Assembly: GCF_030718995.1 (NCBI RefSeq)
Contig: NZ_CP132204.1
Coordinates: 4,216,001 to 4,280,000, forward strand
Length of the DNA stretch: 64,000 nucleotides
Direction: 5' to 3'
DNA from: Arthrobacter oryzae
GTDB taxonomy: Bacteria; Actinomycetota; Actinomycetes; Actinomycetales; Micrococcaceae
This document shows, in pieces, positions 37,335 to 45,755 of the stretch; position 1 is the first letter of the stretch, and every line of letters starts with the position of its first letter. The position numbers were made by a program, and so were the translations under genes. The notes beneath the pieces are model-generated. The model was given only the letters and a program-made list of their open reading frames with translations. It was not told the origin of the DNA and searched no databases.

Positions 37335-38951
37335 ATGGCAGTCGCGGAGCTTGAACCGCCCCTTGCGGAACGCAAGGACAGCCCCTCACCCCAGCACCGG
37401 GGCCCGGGGCCCGACGCGCCTTTTTCCCTGACACAGCTTTCCTCCTGGGACCGCATCACTCTGTGGGTGCTTTCTGCTATGGCAGCAGTCCTCAGTCTGT
37501 GGAACCTGACGGGCGCACCCAGCTACCAGGACGACGAAGGAACCTATACGGCCCAGGCCTTCGCCGTCCAGTCCGGAAGCTTGGCCCCCTACACGTACTG
37601 GTATGACCACCCGCCGCTCGGCTGGATCCAGATCGCGGGCCTGAATTGGCTTCCCACAATGCTGGGACTGGGTGACGGCACCGCCATCGGCGCCACGCGG
37701 TATGTCATCGCCGCTTTCTTTGTTGCCAGCGCTCTCCTGCTATATATGCTGGCGAGGCGCATGAAGGTCCGTATCCCGTTTGCTGCGCTGACCACCGTAA
37801 TTTTTGTCCTGTCCCCGCTCTCGCTCGTTCTGGGACGGCAGATTTACCTGGACAATATCGGTGTCCCCTGGCTACTACTGGCCTTCTACCTTGCATTGTC
37901 ATCCCGTGACGCACTGTGGCACCACGTGTGCGCAGGGATCTGTTTCGCCGTGGCCGTCCTGTCCAAAGAGACCTTAGCCATTTTCGGTCCTGCCTTGCTG
38001 ATGGCTCTCATGTACCGTCCGCGCTGGAGCAACCGTACGTTCTCCGTGGTTGGATTCCTCACGGTGGGAGGGCTGATGCTCGCCTTCTACCCGCTGTCGG
38101 CGCTGCTACGGAACGAGCTCCTCTCCGGCCCGGACCACGTGTCCCTCCAGGACGCTCTGTCGTACCAGTTCTTGGAGCGCTCAGGCTCGGGAACGATCTT
38201 TGAAGCCGGTTCGAGCCGCGCGGAGCTGTTGGCAGGCTGGCTCTACTTCGACAAGTACCTCATTGCTGCAGGCCTTGCAGCCGCCGTCCTCTGCATCCTG
38301 AGGAAGCAGTCCCGCGTCCTGACGGTGGCTATACTCTCCTTCGCCATCCCGATTGTCCTGGGCCAAGGCTACCTGCCGGCAATGTACATCATCGGAGTGA
38401 TTCCGTTCCTTGCCCTGGCACTAGGCACTGGCGTCGATATCGCGTGGTCCGGGTTGGAGAAACTGGGTAAGAACCGGCCCCACCACCGGCGACCACTGCG
38501 GTCAGCGTTCGTTGCAGTTCTTTGCTCTGCACTGTTCCTCATGTCCGTGCCGCAATGGTTTGAACAGGACCGGGATCTTTTGACAGCCGAGACCAATGCG
38601 AACTGGCGGCAAACCCTCAACTGGGTTCAGGACAACGTCTCCCGCGATGACGTAGTCCTGGCACCCTACTCCATGTGGTACGACCTCAACTCCAGCGGTT
38701 GGAACGACGCCTGGACCATGATTGCAACGGAAAAACCGGACCTCGACAAGCAATTCGAATCAGTCCACCCCGGTGGTTGGCAGGAGATCGAATGGGTCAT
38801 CGTCGGCCCGTCCGTGACGTCCAACATCGACAGCCTGGGCCTGAGCCGGGCAGCTTCCGCGCTAAAGCACTCTACGACTGTCCAATCGTTTGGCGAGTGG
38901 AGCATCCGCCGGGTCGATCCTCCGGCCTCACCGCAATCTACCGAGCGTTAG
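37335..38951 (+). CDS. GT39/ArnT-type polytopic glycosyltransferase
   Basis: The 538-residue membrane protein has a soluble 40-residue N terminus and about ten helices, then a C-terminal extracytoplasmic part (from about 410). The catalytic loop SYQDDEGTYTAQAF, with the acidic pair after the first helix, is the hallmark of PMT/ArnT enzymes that transfer a sugar from a polyprenyl phosphate outside the membrane. YWYDHPPLGWIQI and KETLAIFGPALL are also typical. The ribosome binding site GAAGGAGG is very strong. A rare TTA codon occurs at 37974. The downstream GT2-GtrA gene, 11 bases away, probably makes and flips its donor lipid. Confidence 0.85.
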   Translation: MAVAELEPPLAERKDSPSPQHRGPGPDAPFSLTQLSSWDRITLWVLSAMAAVLSLWNLTGAPSYQDDEGTYTAQAFAVQSGSLAPYTYWYDHPPLGWIQIAGLNWLPTMLGLGDGTAIGATRYVIAAFFVASALLLYMLARRMKVRIPFAALTTVIFVLSPLSLVLGRQIYLDNIGVPWLLLAFYLALSSRDALWHHVCAGICFAVAVLSKETLAIFGPALLMALMYRPRWSNRTFSVVGFLTVGGLMLAFYPLSALLRNELLSGPDHVSLQDALSYQFLERSGSGTIFEAGSSRAELLAGWLYFDKYLIAAGLAAAVLCILRKQSRVLTVAILSFAIPIVLGQGYLPAMYIIGVIPFLALALGTGVDIAWSGLEKLGKNRPHHRRPLRSAFVAVLCSALFLMSVPQWFEQDRDLLTAETNANWRQTLNWVQDNVSRDDVVLAPYSMWYDLNSSGWNDAWTMIATEKPDLDKQFESVHPGGWQEIEWVIVGPSVTSNIDSLGLSRAASALKHSTTVQSFGEWSIRRVDPPASPQSTER

Positions 38952-38962
38952 GAACTGGTGTA

Positions 38963-40102
38963 GTGAAACTTTCAGTGATCGTACCGACCTCCAACGAAGC
39001 GCCCAACATCGAGCAGCTCGTCAACCGTGTAGCGGCGGCCTGCCGGGCTCTGGATGCCGAGATCATCTTCGTTGATGACTCAACGGACAACACGCCCGAA
39101 GTCATAGGCCGCGTTGCCTCGGCTGCGCCGCTCCCGGTCCGGATGATCCACCGTCCCGCGCCGGATGATGGTTTGAGCGGGGCCGTCCTCCAGGGGCTGC
39201 TGTCGAGCTCGTCCGACTACTGCCTTGTGATGGATGGCGACCTCCAGCACCCGCCCGAGCTGATCCCGGTCCTTCTCGCGGAACTCGAAGGCGGCATTGC
39301 GGACGTAGTGGTTGCGTCCCGGTATTGCGGACAGGGAAGCAGCCCCAATGGATTAGGAAATGTTTATCGCCGCATAGTTTCCGGCGGTGCGTCGATGCTT
39401 ACTCGTTGTCTGTTCCCGTCACGATTGCGCGGGTGTTCCGACCCCCTGACCGGCTTCTTCGTGTTGCGCCGCTCGAGGGTGGACTATGGCAGGCTCCGCC
39501 CTGGTGGCTTCAAGATACTCCTTGAGATTCTTGGCAGGCATCGCCTGGTCGTCTCTGAGGTTCCCTTCATTTTCGGAAAGCGCACCGCCGGCAGATCCAA
39601 AGCAGGCATCCGGGCGGGACTGAGTTTCCTCCTTCAGTTGATGCAACTCCGAGTCGGTCGAGCGGGAGTTTTCGCAGGCGTGGGCGCTGTTGGCGCAGTG
39701 CTCAACCTTTTGATCATGGGCCTCCTGTTAGGCGCGGGAGCACACTACGTTTTCGCGGCCATCATGGCTGCGGAGCTGACCATCGTGTCGAACTTCCTGA
39801 TGCAGGAGCGGCTGGTTTTTGGCGCACTCCTGCACGAGGCAAATGCGCGGACCACCCGGTTCCTACACTCTTTCGGGTTCAACAACGCCGAGGCACTGCT
39901 GCGGCTGCCGGTTCTGATGGTCGCCGTCGAAACGCTCATGGTCAACAGCGTCATAGCGCAGGGACTGACTCTTGTGGCTGCGTTCACCCTGAGGTATTTC
40001 TTCCATTCCAAAGTGGTCTACCGGTCCAGGCCTGTTGCACCGGACTCGGAAAAGGTCAGTAAGCCATTCGTGAGCAAGGTGCAGAGCGACCCCGTCATGT
40101 AA
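38963..40102 (+). CDS. Polyprenyl-phosphate glycosyltransferase (DPM1-like GT2) fused to GtrA
   Basis: The 379-residue protein has a GT2 domain of about 235 residues with LSVIVPTSNEAPNIEQLV, IIFVDDSTDNTPEV, VMDGDLQHPPELIPVL (the DxD) and CSDPLTGFFVLRR, as in polyprenol-phosphate mannosyl/glucosyl transferases. A GtrA domain with four helices follows (GVFAGVGAVGAVLNLLIMGL onward), a presumed flippase for the lipid-linked sugar. GTG 38963 has AGGA upstream; earlier starts only overlap the GT39 gene. TTA codons occur at 39353 and 39728. Together with the GT39 protein it forms a complete lipid-donor module. Confidence 0.86.
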   Translation: MKLSVIVPTSNEAPNIEQLVNRVAAACRALDAEIIFVDDSTDNTPEVIGRVASAAPLPVRMIHRPAPDDGLSGAVLQGLLSSSSDYCLVMDGDLQHPPELIPVLLAELEGGIADVVVASRYCGQGSSPNGLGNVYRRIVSGGASMLTRCLFPSRLRGCSDPLTGFFVLRRSRVDYGRLRPGGFKILLEILGRHRLVVSEVPFIFGKRTAGRSKAGIRAGLSFLLQLMQLRVGRAGVFAGVGAVGAVLNLLIMGLLLGAGAHYVFAAIMAAELTIVSNFLMQERLVFGALLHEANARTTRFLHSFGFNNAEALLRLPVLMVAVETLMVNSVIAQGLTLVAAFTLRYFFHSKVVYRSRPVAPDSEKVSKPFVSKVQSDPVM

Positions 40103-40138
40103 GGGGTCCCACCCCCCCCGACCGTGGACTTCGTTTTG

Positions 40139-41905
40139 CTAAGACTGACCCGCCACGACGCTGGCCGCGCGGTCCGCATCCCGGCTGGCCGCGAGTTTGG
40201 CGATGTCCCGGCCCGCCCGGTACCCGAATACGAGGGCCGGCCCTATGTGCGAACCGTAGCCCGGATAGCCGCCGCCGAAAACGCTCACGGCGGCCGCGCC
40301 GACGGCAAGCAGGCCGGGGACTGCCGTTCCCTCCGTGGTGACAACTTCCGAATGCTCATTGACCCCCACTCCGGCAAAGGTGCCCAGGTCGCCCATCTGG
40401 ATCTTTGCGGCGTAGTACGGACCCTTGCCGACCGGGGCCAGGTTCGGATTCGGCTTGTGCTCAAGGTCGCCGCGGAAGTGGTTGTAGAGGGTGGAGCCGC
40501 GGCCGAACGCCGGATCCTCGCCGCGCACTGCCGCCGGGTTGAAGTCAACCACGGTGGCAGCGAGGCCTTCGGCGTCGATGCCGAGCTTTCCGGCCAGTTC
40601 CGCCAGGGTGTTTCCCTTGACCAGATACCCGGTCCGGTAGAAGTAGCCGCGCGGCATCGGCCAGGGTTTGGCGTAGCCGATGCCTTACTTGTGCATCGTC
40701 TTCGCATCGCCGATCACGTAGCCAAACGTCCCGTCCTCGTCCTTGTTGTGCCGGATCATCGCGCCGCCGAAGTCGTGGTAGCTTAGCGCCTCGTTTCCGA
40801 AGCGCTTGCCGTGGCGGTCGACGGCGATCAGGCCCGGCAGCCCGATGGCCCGCAGGTGCGGGAACAGCCGTTCCTTGCCGTCCAGGTACTTGAAGACGGT
40901 TACCGGGGCCCACGAGCCCACGCTGAACACGGAGTCATCGATGTGCCCGCCGGCACTCATCGCCAGGGTGGCGGCATCCCCGCCGTGGCCCACTGTCGGC
41001 GTGAAGTGGTCGTCGCCGCCGGCGTCGTGCGGGAAGTACTGCTGCCGCAGTTCCCTGTTGCCCGAGAAGCCGCCGGCGGCGAGGATCACGCCCAGACGTG
41101 CTGCCACCGTGCCGGCATGCTCTCCCCCGAGGACAGCCCCGGTGACGGTTCCGGCGTCGTCACGGGTCAAGGCAAGGGCCGGCGAAGACTTCCACAACCG
41201 CACACCCAGGTCGTCGGCGCTCTTGACCATGCGGGTCATCAGGGCGTTGCCGTTGGAACGCAGGACCGGGCGCTTGTAGCGGGCGGCGCCGGCCCACGTG
41301 CGCAGCAGCTTCTTCGCCACATAGACGAAGGATTTGACCGATTGGTTCACATGGAAGAACTCGTTGATGTCGGGGCCCACCTGCGGCATGTAGCCGAACG
41401 CGGTGTAGGAGCTCATGTAGGGCTGCATGAGGAGCCGCTTCTCCCCCAGCACGCGGGCGTCGACGTCCTGCGGCAGGATGGCACGGCCGGACAGCTTCGC
41501 CCCGGGCAGGTCCATCTGGTAGTCCGGGGACTTTTCCGGGTAGGTGAACTTCACCTCGGTTTCGTTCTCGAAAAAGGAGATGGCCTCGGGGACGGTATCC
41601 AGGAAGTCCCTGACGCCCGCTTCGTTGAACGTCTCCGGGGCCAGGCTCTTCAGGTACGTCTCGGCGTCCTCGCGCGTATCGCCCTGGGCCACGCCGTGCT
41701 TGTTGCCGGGGACCCACGCCCAGCCCGCGGAAATGGCTGTGGTCCCGCCAAAGTACTGTTCCTTTTCCGCAACAATCACAGTCAATCCCTGTGAAGCGGC
41801 CTTCAATGCTGCGGCCATCCCGGCGACGCCGGAGCCGATGACGAGGACGTCACAGACAGTAGTGCTCGTGGTCGGTTTCTTGCTCATGGTTGTTGCCTTG
41901 CTCAT
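40139..41905 (-). pseudogene. Ketosteroid-dehydrogenase-like FAD oxidoreductase interrupted by an in-frame TAA
   Basis: The flavoprotein resembles 3-ketosteroid delta-1-dehydrogenases and 4-oxocyclohexanecarboxylate desaturases. The N terminus has the FAD loop VLVIGSGVAGMAAALKAASQ and FGGTTAISAGWAWVPGN. The C-terminal FAD region is VFGGGYPGYGSHIGPALVFG. At 40685-40687 a TAA falls between GDAKTMHK and GIGYAKPWPMP. Both sides are in the same frame and join without loss, so one substitution (for example TAC to TAA) explains it. The intact product would be about 588 residues, normal for the family. The N-terminal fragment (about 406 residues) lacks the C-terminal FAD contacts and is probably inactive. 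ATG 41905 is used; 41920 is an alternative. It diverges from iclR. Confidence 0.85.
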
Positions 41906-42003
41906 CAATCCTGGCTCCATTCAGTCGGCTGCACGCATCCCCGCGGCGGCCGGTTGGAAGGCTAAACCCCCAGTAGACCCGGCGGCACCAGCACGCGGGA
42001 GGA

Positions 42004-42026
42004 GGATTACCATTGAGCGGGAATCC
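42004..42026. promoter_or_regulatory. Candidate IclR operator, site 1
   Basis: GGATTACC (42004-42011) and CGGGAATCC (42018-42026) form an imperfect inverted repeat with a 6-base spacer in the divergent promoter between the flavoprotein pseudogene and iclR. The same half-site CGGGAATC recurs in the repeat ahead of the SDR gene. IclR-type regulators commonly bind such palindromes and often control their own gene. Part of the site lies just before the iclR ribosome binding site. Confidence 0.5.
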
Positions 42027-42038
42027 TGAGGAGGAACT

Positions 42039-42824
42039 GTGGCCAATTCCGCGTCGGGCGAGTCGATTATCGGCCGCTTCGTAAAAATCGTGAGCGCGTT
42101 CGACGACCGGCACACCTCCATGAGCGCCGCCGAGCTCGGGCGCAGGACCGGGCTCCCGGTCACCACCACTTACCGGCTGGTGAATGACCTGTTGCGGGAA
42201 CGCCTCCTCGAACGCGAACCCGGCGGCGACATCCACATCGGAACCAGGATGTGGGAGCTGGTTTCCCGAGGGTCCAAGATGCTCGGTTTGAGGGAGGCGG
42301 CGCTGCCGTTCATGGAGGACGTCCAGGCGGTGGTGCAGCACTCCACCACGCTCGGCATCCTGGATTCGGACGAGGTGCTGTACATCGAGCGGCTCGGCTC
42401 GGACAAGACCATCGTGGACATCACCAAAATCGCGGGCAGGCTGCCACTGCACGCAACGTCTTCGGGCCTGGTCCTGCTGGCGCACGCCCCGACCGCCTAC
42501 CAGGACAGCTTCCTGGCCCGGCCGCTGACCAAGTTCACCGAAACCACCCTCACGGAACCGCCCCAGCTGCGCCGCCACCTGGCCGAGATCAGGCAGCGGG
42601 GTTTTGCCGCCATGCCGGGCGTGATCGTGCCCGAATCCAGCGGCATCGCCGTACCGGTCTTCGGGCCCGACAACACCGTCCGCGCAGCGCTCAGCGTGGT
42701 AGTGCCGCGCAACGAGGAGAACACAGCCGCCCGCGTCCCCGTCCTGATGGCAGCGGCCCGGGGCATATCGCGGGCCCTCGGCTGGCGGGGCGAGCTGAAG
42801 GGCACTCTTCGCCAGAGCCACTAA
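42039..42824 (+). CDS. IclR-family transcriptional regulator
   Basis: The 261-residue protein has an N-terminal winged helix (about residues 8-70; MSAAELGRRTGLPVTTTYRL and VNDLLRERLLERE) and a C-terminal effector domain. In the latter, LPLHATSSGLVLLAHAP matches the IclR core, and GFAAMPGVIVPESSGIAVPV is also typical. It probably responds to an aromatic or alicyclic acid. The GTG start has GAGGAGG upstream. It lies between a divergent flavoprotein gene and a co-directional catabolic operon, and matching inverted repeats precede both directions, so it is the likely local regulator. Confidence 0.93.
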   Translation: MANSASGESIIGRFVKIVSAFDDRHTSMSAAELGRRTGLPVTTTYRLVNDLLRERLLEREPGGDIHIGTRMWELVSRGSKMLGLREAALPFMEDVQAVVQHSTTLGILDSDEVLYIERLGSDKTIVDITKIAGRLPLHATSSGLVLLAHAPTAYQDSFLARPLTKFTETTLTEPPQLRRHLAEIRQRGFAAMPGVIVPESSGIAVPVFGPDNTVRAALSVVVPRNEENTAARVPVLMAAARGISRALGWRGELKGTLRQSH

Positions 42825-42862
42825 GGACCACGATTTCCGTTCATCGGGAATCATGTGGTTCC
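42825..42862. promoter_or_regulatory. Candidate IclR operator, site 2 (extended inverted repeat)
   Basis: GATTTCCG (42832-42839) and CGGGAATC (42845-42852) match in 7 of 8 positions around a 5-base spacer. Outer arms GGACCAC (42825-42831) and GTGGTTCC (42855-42862) extend the symmetry. It begins directly after the iclR stop and lies about 70 bases before the SDR start. It can be an operator, an iclR terminator, or both. The inner arms match site 1 at 42004-42026. Confidence 0.55.
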
Positions 42863-42932
42863 AGTCACACCGCCCCTGCGACTCTGGCTAGGTGCAGCAA
42901 GGAAGCTGCACGAGTTACGAGGAGCACACCAC

Positions 42933-43694
42933 ATGAACACCACAGCGAACCGAGTGGCCGGCAAGACCGCAATCGTTACTGGCGGCCGCGGCGACCTGGG
43001 CAGCGCCACCGCCGCCCTGCTGGCCGAGCACGGCGCAAAAGTAGCAAGCCTGGACGTCGCCGGGATCCCGGCTGGTGCGGCGCACCGAAACATCAGCGAG
43101 TACGACGTCGATGTCACCAGCGAGGAGAGCGTCGCCAACGCCATCCGCCGGGTCCGGGACGAACTGGGCACGCCGGACATCCTGGTCAACGCCGCCGGAA
43201 TCATCGGCCCCGCCGGAGCCTCCCACACCGCGTCGGTCACGGACTTCGACACGATCTTCAACGTCAACGTCAAGGGCGTCTGGCTGATGACCAAGCACGT
43301 GGTCCCCGGCATGATCGAAAAGGGCACCGGCAGCATCGTCAACTTCTCCTCCATCCACGGCATCACCGGCGGACGGAATGTGCCGCTGTACCACGCCACG
43401 AAGGGCGCGGTCCGGCTGCTGAGCAAGTCCGACGCCGCGGCCTACGGAAGCCACGGCATCCGCGTGAACTCCATCCACCCCGGCTCCATGGACACGCGGA
43501 TGAGCCGCCGCTCGGCCGAGCAGTCAGATGTCGGCGCCGAGGCCTACTACAAGCAGCTGGTGGGCTCCAACCCGCTCCCCCGCCAAGGTAAGCCGGACGA
43601 GATCGCCTACGGGGTGCTGTACCTGGCCTCCGACGAATCCCGCTTCACCACGGGCTCCGAGCTCGTGATCGACGGCGGCTACACCGCCGTCTGA
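42933..43694 (+). CDS. Short-chain dehydrogenase/reductase
   Basis: The 253-residue classical SDR has the cofactor loop TAIVTGGRGDLGSATAALL (one position differs from the common TGxxxGIG), NAAG near residue 86, and the catalytic Ser-Tyr-Lys as NFSSIHG then PLYHATKGA. The C terminus ELVIDGGYTAV is canonical. Asp in VASLDVAG suggests NAD(H). The ATG 42933 has GAGGAG upstream. It is the first gene of the SDR-flavoprotein-Dabb-transporter operon, so it probably oxidises a cyclic alcohol to the ketone used by the flavoprotein; that is inference. Confidence 0.93.
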   Translation: MNTTANRVAGKTAIVTGGRGDLGSATAALLAEHGAKVASLDVAGIPAGAAHRNISEYDVDVTSEESVANAIRRVRDELGTPDILVNAAGIIGPAGASHTASVTDFDTIFNVNVKGVWLMTKHVVPGMIEKGTGSIVNFSSIHGITGGRNVPLYHATKGAVRLLSKSDAAAYGSHGIRVNSIHPGSMDTRMSRRSAEQSDVGAEAYYKQLVGSNPLPRQGKPDEIAYGVLYLASDESRFTTGSELVIDGGYTAV

Positions 43695-43737
43695 TCCGGC
43701 CCTGCGCCATATTTCATCCTCCTGAAAGGCAACACCC

Positions 43738-45414
43738 ATGAAATTCGTCAATGGCAACCCGGCGGAAAGCTACGACGTCGTCATCGTCGGTTCCGGCGCC
43801 GGCGCCCTGACCGCTGCGGCCACCGCGGCCCGTGCCGGCAAATCCGTCGTCGTCCTCGAGAAGAGTGCCCTGCTGGGCGGGACCTCGGCCGTCTCCGGCG
43901 GCATGCTGTGGGTGGCAGACAACCACCATGCCCGCGAGGCCGGCATCACGGATTCCAAGGAAGCGGCCGCAGAATACGTGCGCGCCGTGGCCCGGGGACG
44001 CGGCCGCGATGAACTGCTGGCCGCGGCTCTGAACTATGGGGACCAGATGCTCCGCTTCGTCGAGGAAGAGTGCGGGCTCGGCTTCATCTTCCTGGACAAC
44101 TTCCCCGACTACCGCCAGGACCTGCCCGGTGCCGTGGAAGGCGGCCGCACGGTGGAGCCGGAGCTGTTCAACAGCCGGGAGGCCCTGGGCGGCCTCAAGG
44201 AACACGTGCGTAGCGACGGCCGCGCCCCGTTCACCATGCAGGAATACGAAAACTGGGGTGCGTTCACCAAGTTCCCCTGGGACGACCTCAACCGGCGCCA
44301 GGCCGACGGGCTGGTGGCCAAAGGCCAGGCCCTCGTGTCCATGCTGCTCGCCAGCCTGGTCCGTGACGGAGCAGCGCTCGTGACCGGGGCACGGGGACAC
44401 CGGCTGCTTACCGACGGCGGCCGGGTGACCGGCGTCGAGCTTGAATCCGGTGAGGTGTTCCACGCGAACGACGGCGTGGTGCTGGCCACCGGCGGCTTCG
44501 AATGGGACAAGGCACTGGCCGACTCAATGCTCGCCTCGCGGCTCTACACGATGTGCTCGCCGCCCTCGAACACCGGCGACGGCCTGCGGATGGCCCAGCG
44601 GATCGGCGGCCAGACCCGCGGCACCAGGGAAGCCTGGTGGGCCCCGATGTCAGTCACCGGCGACACCCGCGACGGGCAGCCCATCGGCACCCTGCTGCGC
44701 TTCGAACGCCAGGGCCCGGGATCGATCATGGTGAACCGGCACGGCCGCCGCTTCGCCAACGAGTCGCAGAACTACAACGACCTCGCCCGGAGCCTGCAGT
44801 CCTGGGACTCCGCCGCGAACCGGACCCTCAACACCCCGGCCCACGTGATCGTGGACCACGCCTACATGGAGCGCTATGGCATCCTGGCCCACCGCGCCGG
44901 CCAGCCCACTCCCGGCTACCTGATCGAGGCGGCGACACTGGAAGAACTTGCCGCAAAGATCAACGTTCCCGCGGAAAACCTCAGCGCAACGGTGGCGCGG
45001 TTCAACGAATACGCCGTGAACGGCGAAGACCCGGACTTCGGTCGCGGCGAAAGCGCGTACGACAAGTACTGGGGCGACGAGGAGAACCTGTACCCGAACC
45101 CGTCCCTGGGTCCGCTGCAGACCGGACCCTTCTACGCCATGGAAGTGGTCAACGGCGCCTTCGGCACCAACGGCGGCGTGGCCACCGACGGGCTGGCCCG
45201 CGTGCTCGACGTCGATAACCAGCCCATCGAGGGCCTGTTCGCCGCAGGCAACACCACCGAAAACGCCTACGCCGCGGGCTACCCGGGCGCGGGCGCCACC
45301 CTTGGCCCGATCATGACCATGGGCTACCTCGCCGGGCGGACAATCGCCGGCCAGTCCGCGGAGTACAGCGCGGCAGAACAGACAGAATCCACATCAGAAC
45401 TGGTAGGAGCCTGA
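43738..45414 (+). CDS. FAD-dependent ketosteroid-dehydrogenase-like desaturase
   Basis: The 558-residue flavoprotein is related to the interrupted gene at 40139-41905. The FAD loop is VVIVGSGAGALTAAATAARA, then LLGGTSAVSGGMLWVADN; GVVLATGGFEWD is the second dinucleotide contact, and NAYAAGYPGAGATLGPIMT the C-terminal FAD motif. Family members introduce a double bond next to a ring ketone (3-ketosteroid delta-1-dehydrogenase, 4-oxocyclohexanecarboxylate desaturase) or reduce fumarate-like substrates. The residues around QTGPFYAMEV fit the dehydrogenase branch. It is the second gene of the catabolic operon and overlaps the region before the Dabb gene by close spacing (1 base). Confidence 0.9.
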   Translation: MKFVNGNPAESYDVVIVGSGAGALTAAATAARAGKSVVVLEKSALLGGTSAVSGGMLWVADNHHAREAGITDSKEAAAEYVRAVARGRGRDELLAAALNYGDQMLRFVEEECGLGFIFLDNFPDYRQDLPGAVEGGRTVEPELFNSREALGGLKEHVRSDGRAPFTMQEYENWGAFTKFPWDDLNRRQADGLVAKGQALVSMLLASLVRDGAALVTGARGHRLLTDGGRVTGVELESGEVFHANDGVVLATGGFEWDKALADSMLASRLYTMCSPPSNTGDGLRMAQRIGGQTRGTREAWWAPMSVTGDTRDGQPIGTLLRFERQGPGSIMVNRHGRRFANESQNYNDLARSLQSWDSAANRTLNTPAHVIVDHAYMERYGILAHRAGQPTPGYLIEAATLEELAAKINVPAENLSATVARFNEYAVNGEDPDFGRGESAYDKYWGDEENLYPNPSLGPLQTGPFYAMEVVNGAFGTNGGVATDGLARVLDVDNQPIEGLFAAGNTTENAYAAGYPGAGATLGPIMTMGYLAGRTIAGQSAEYSAAEQTESTSELVGA

Positions 45415-45415
45415 G

Positions 45416-45745
45416 ATGATCCGCCACACCGTACTCTTCAAGTTCAAACCGGACTTCCCGCCCGCCGACAAGCAGGCATGGATCGCCGGACTCAACAGGA
45501 TGACCGGGAACATCCCCGGCATGCTCAGCCTGAGCCACGGCCAGGACGTGCTCAACACGGAGCGTTCCTTCGACTACGCCATTGTGGCGGACTTTGAAAC
45601 GGTTGAGGACATAGCGGTGTACAACACGCATCCGCTCCACGAGCCGCTGAAGGCGTACTCGTTCCCCAACAGCCAGCAGATCCTCTCGGTGGATTTCCAC
45701 CTCGGGGACCCCGCGCCGGCGCCCGCTAAGACACCGACGTCTTAA
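45416..45745 (+). CDS. Dabb (stress-responsive A/B barrel) domain protein
   Basis: The 109-residue protein is a small dimeric ferredoxin-like barrel: MIRHTVLFKFKPDFPPADKQ at the start, SLSHGQDVLNTERSFDYAIV in the middle, and VYNTHPLHEPLKAY near the end. Dabb proteins in catabolic clusters are sometimes small isomerases or lyases; most have no known activity. AGGAG stands 7 bases before the ATG. Its place between a flavoprotein and a transporter argues for a pathway role. Confidence 0.88.
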   Translation: MIRHTVLFKFKPDFPPADKQAWIAGLNRMTGNIPGMLSLSHGQDVLNTERSFDYAIVADFETVEDIAVYNTHPLHEPLKAYSFPNSQQILSVDFHLGDPAPAPAKTPTS

Positions 45746-45755
45746 GGAGACCCCC

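Noticed and set aside
40112..40119. Run of eight C residues after the GT2-GtrA gene
   Set aside because: It lies between genes just past a stop codon and near no promoter, so phase variation is unlikely. It may be a simple replication slippage tract.
40139..41905. Frameshift in the flavoprotein gene
   Set aside because: The two parts are in the same frame. Only a TAA codon separates them, so it is a nonsense change and not an insertion or deletion.
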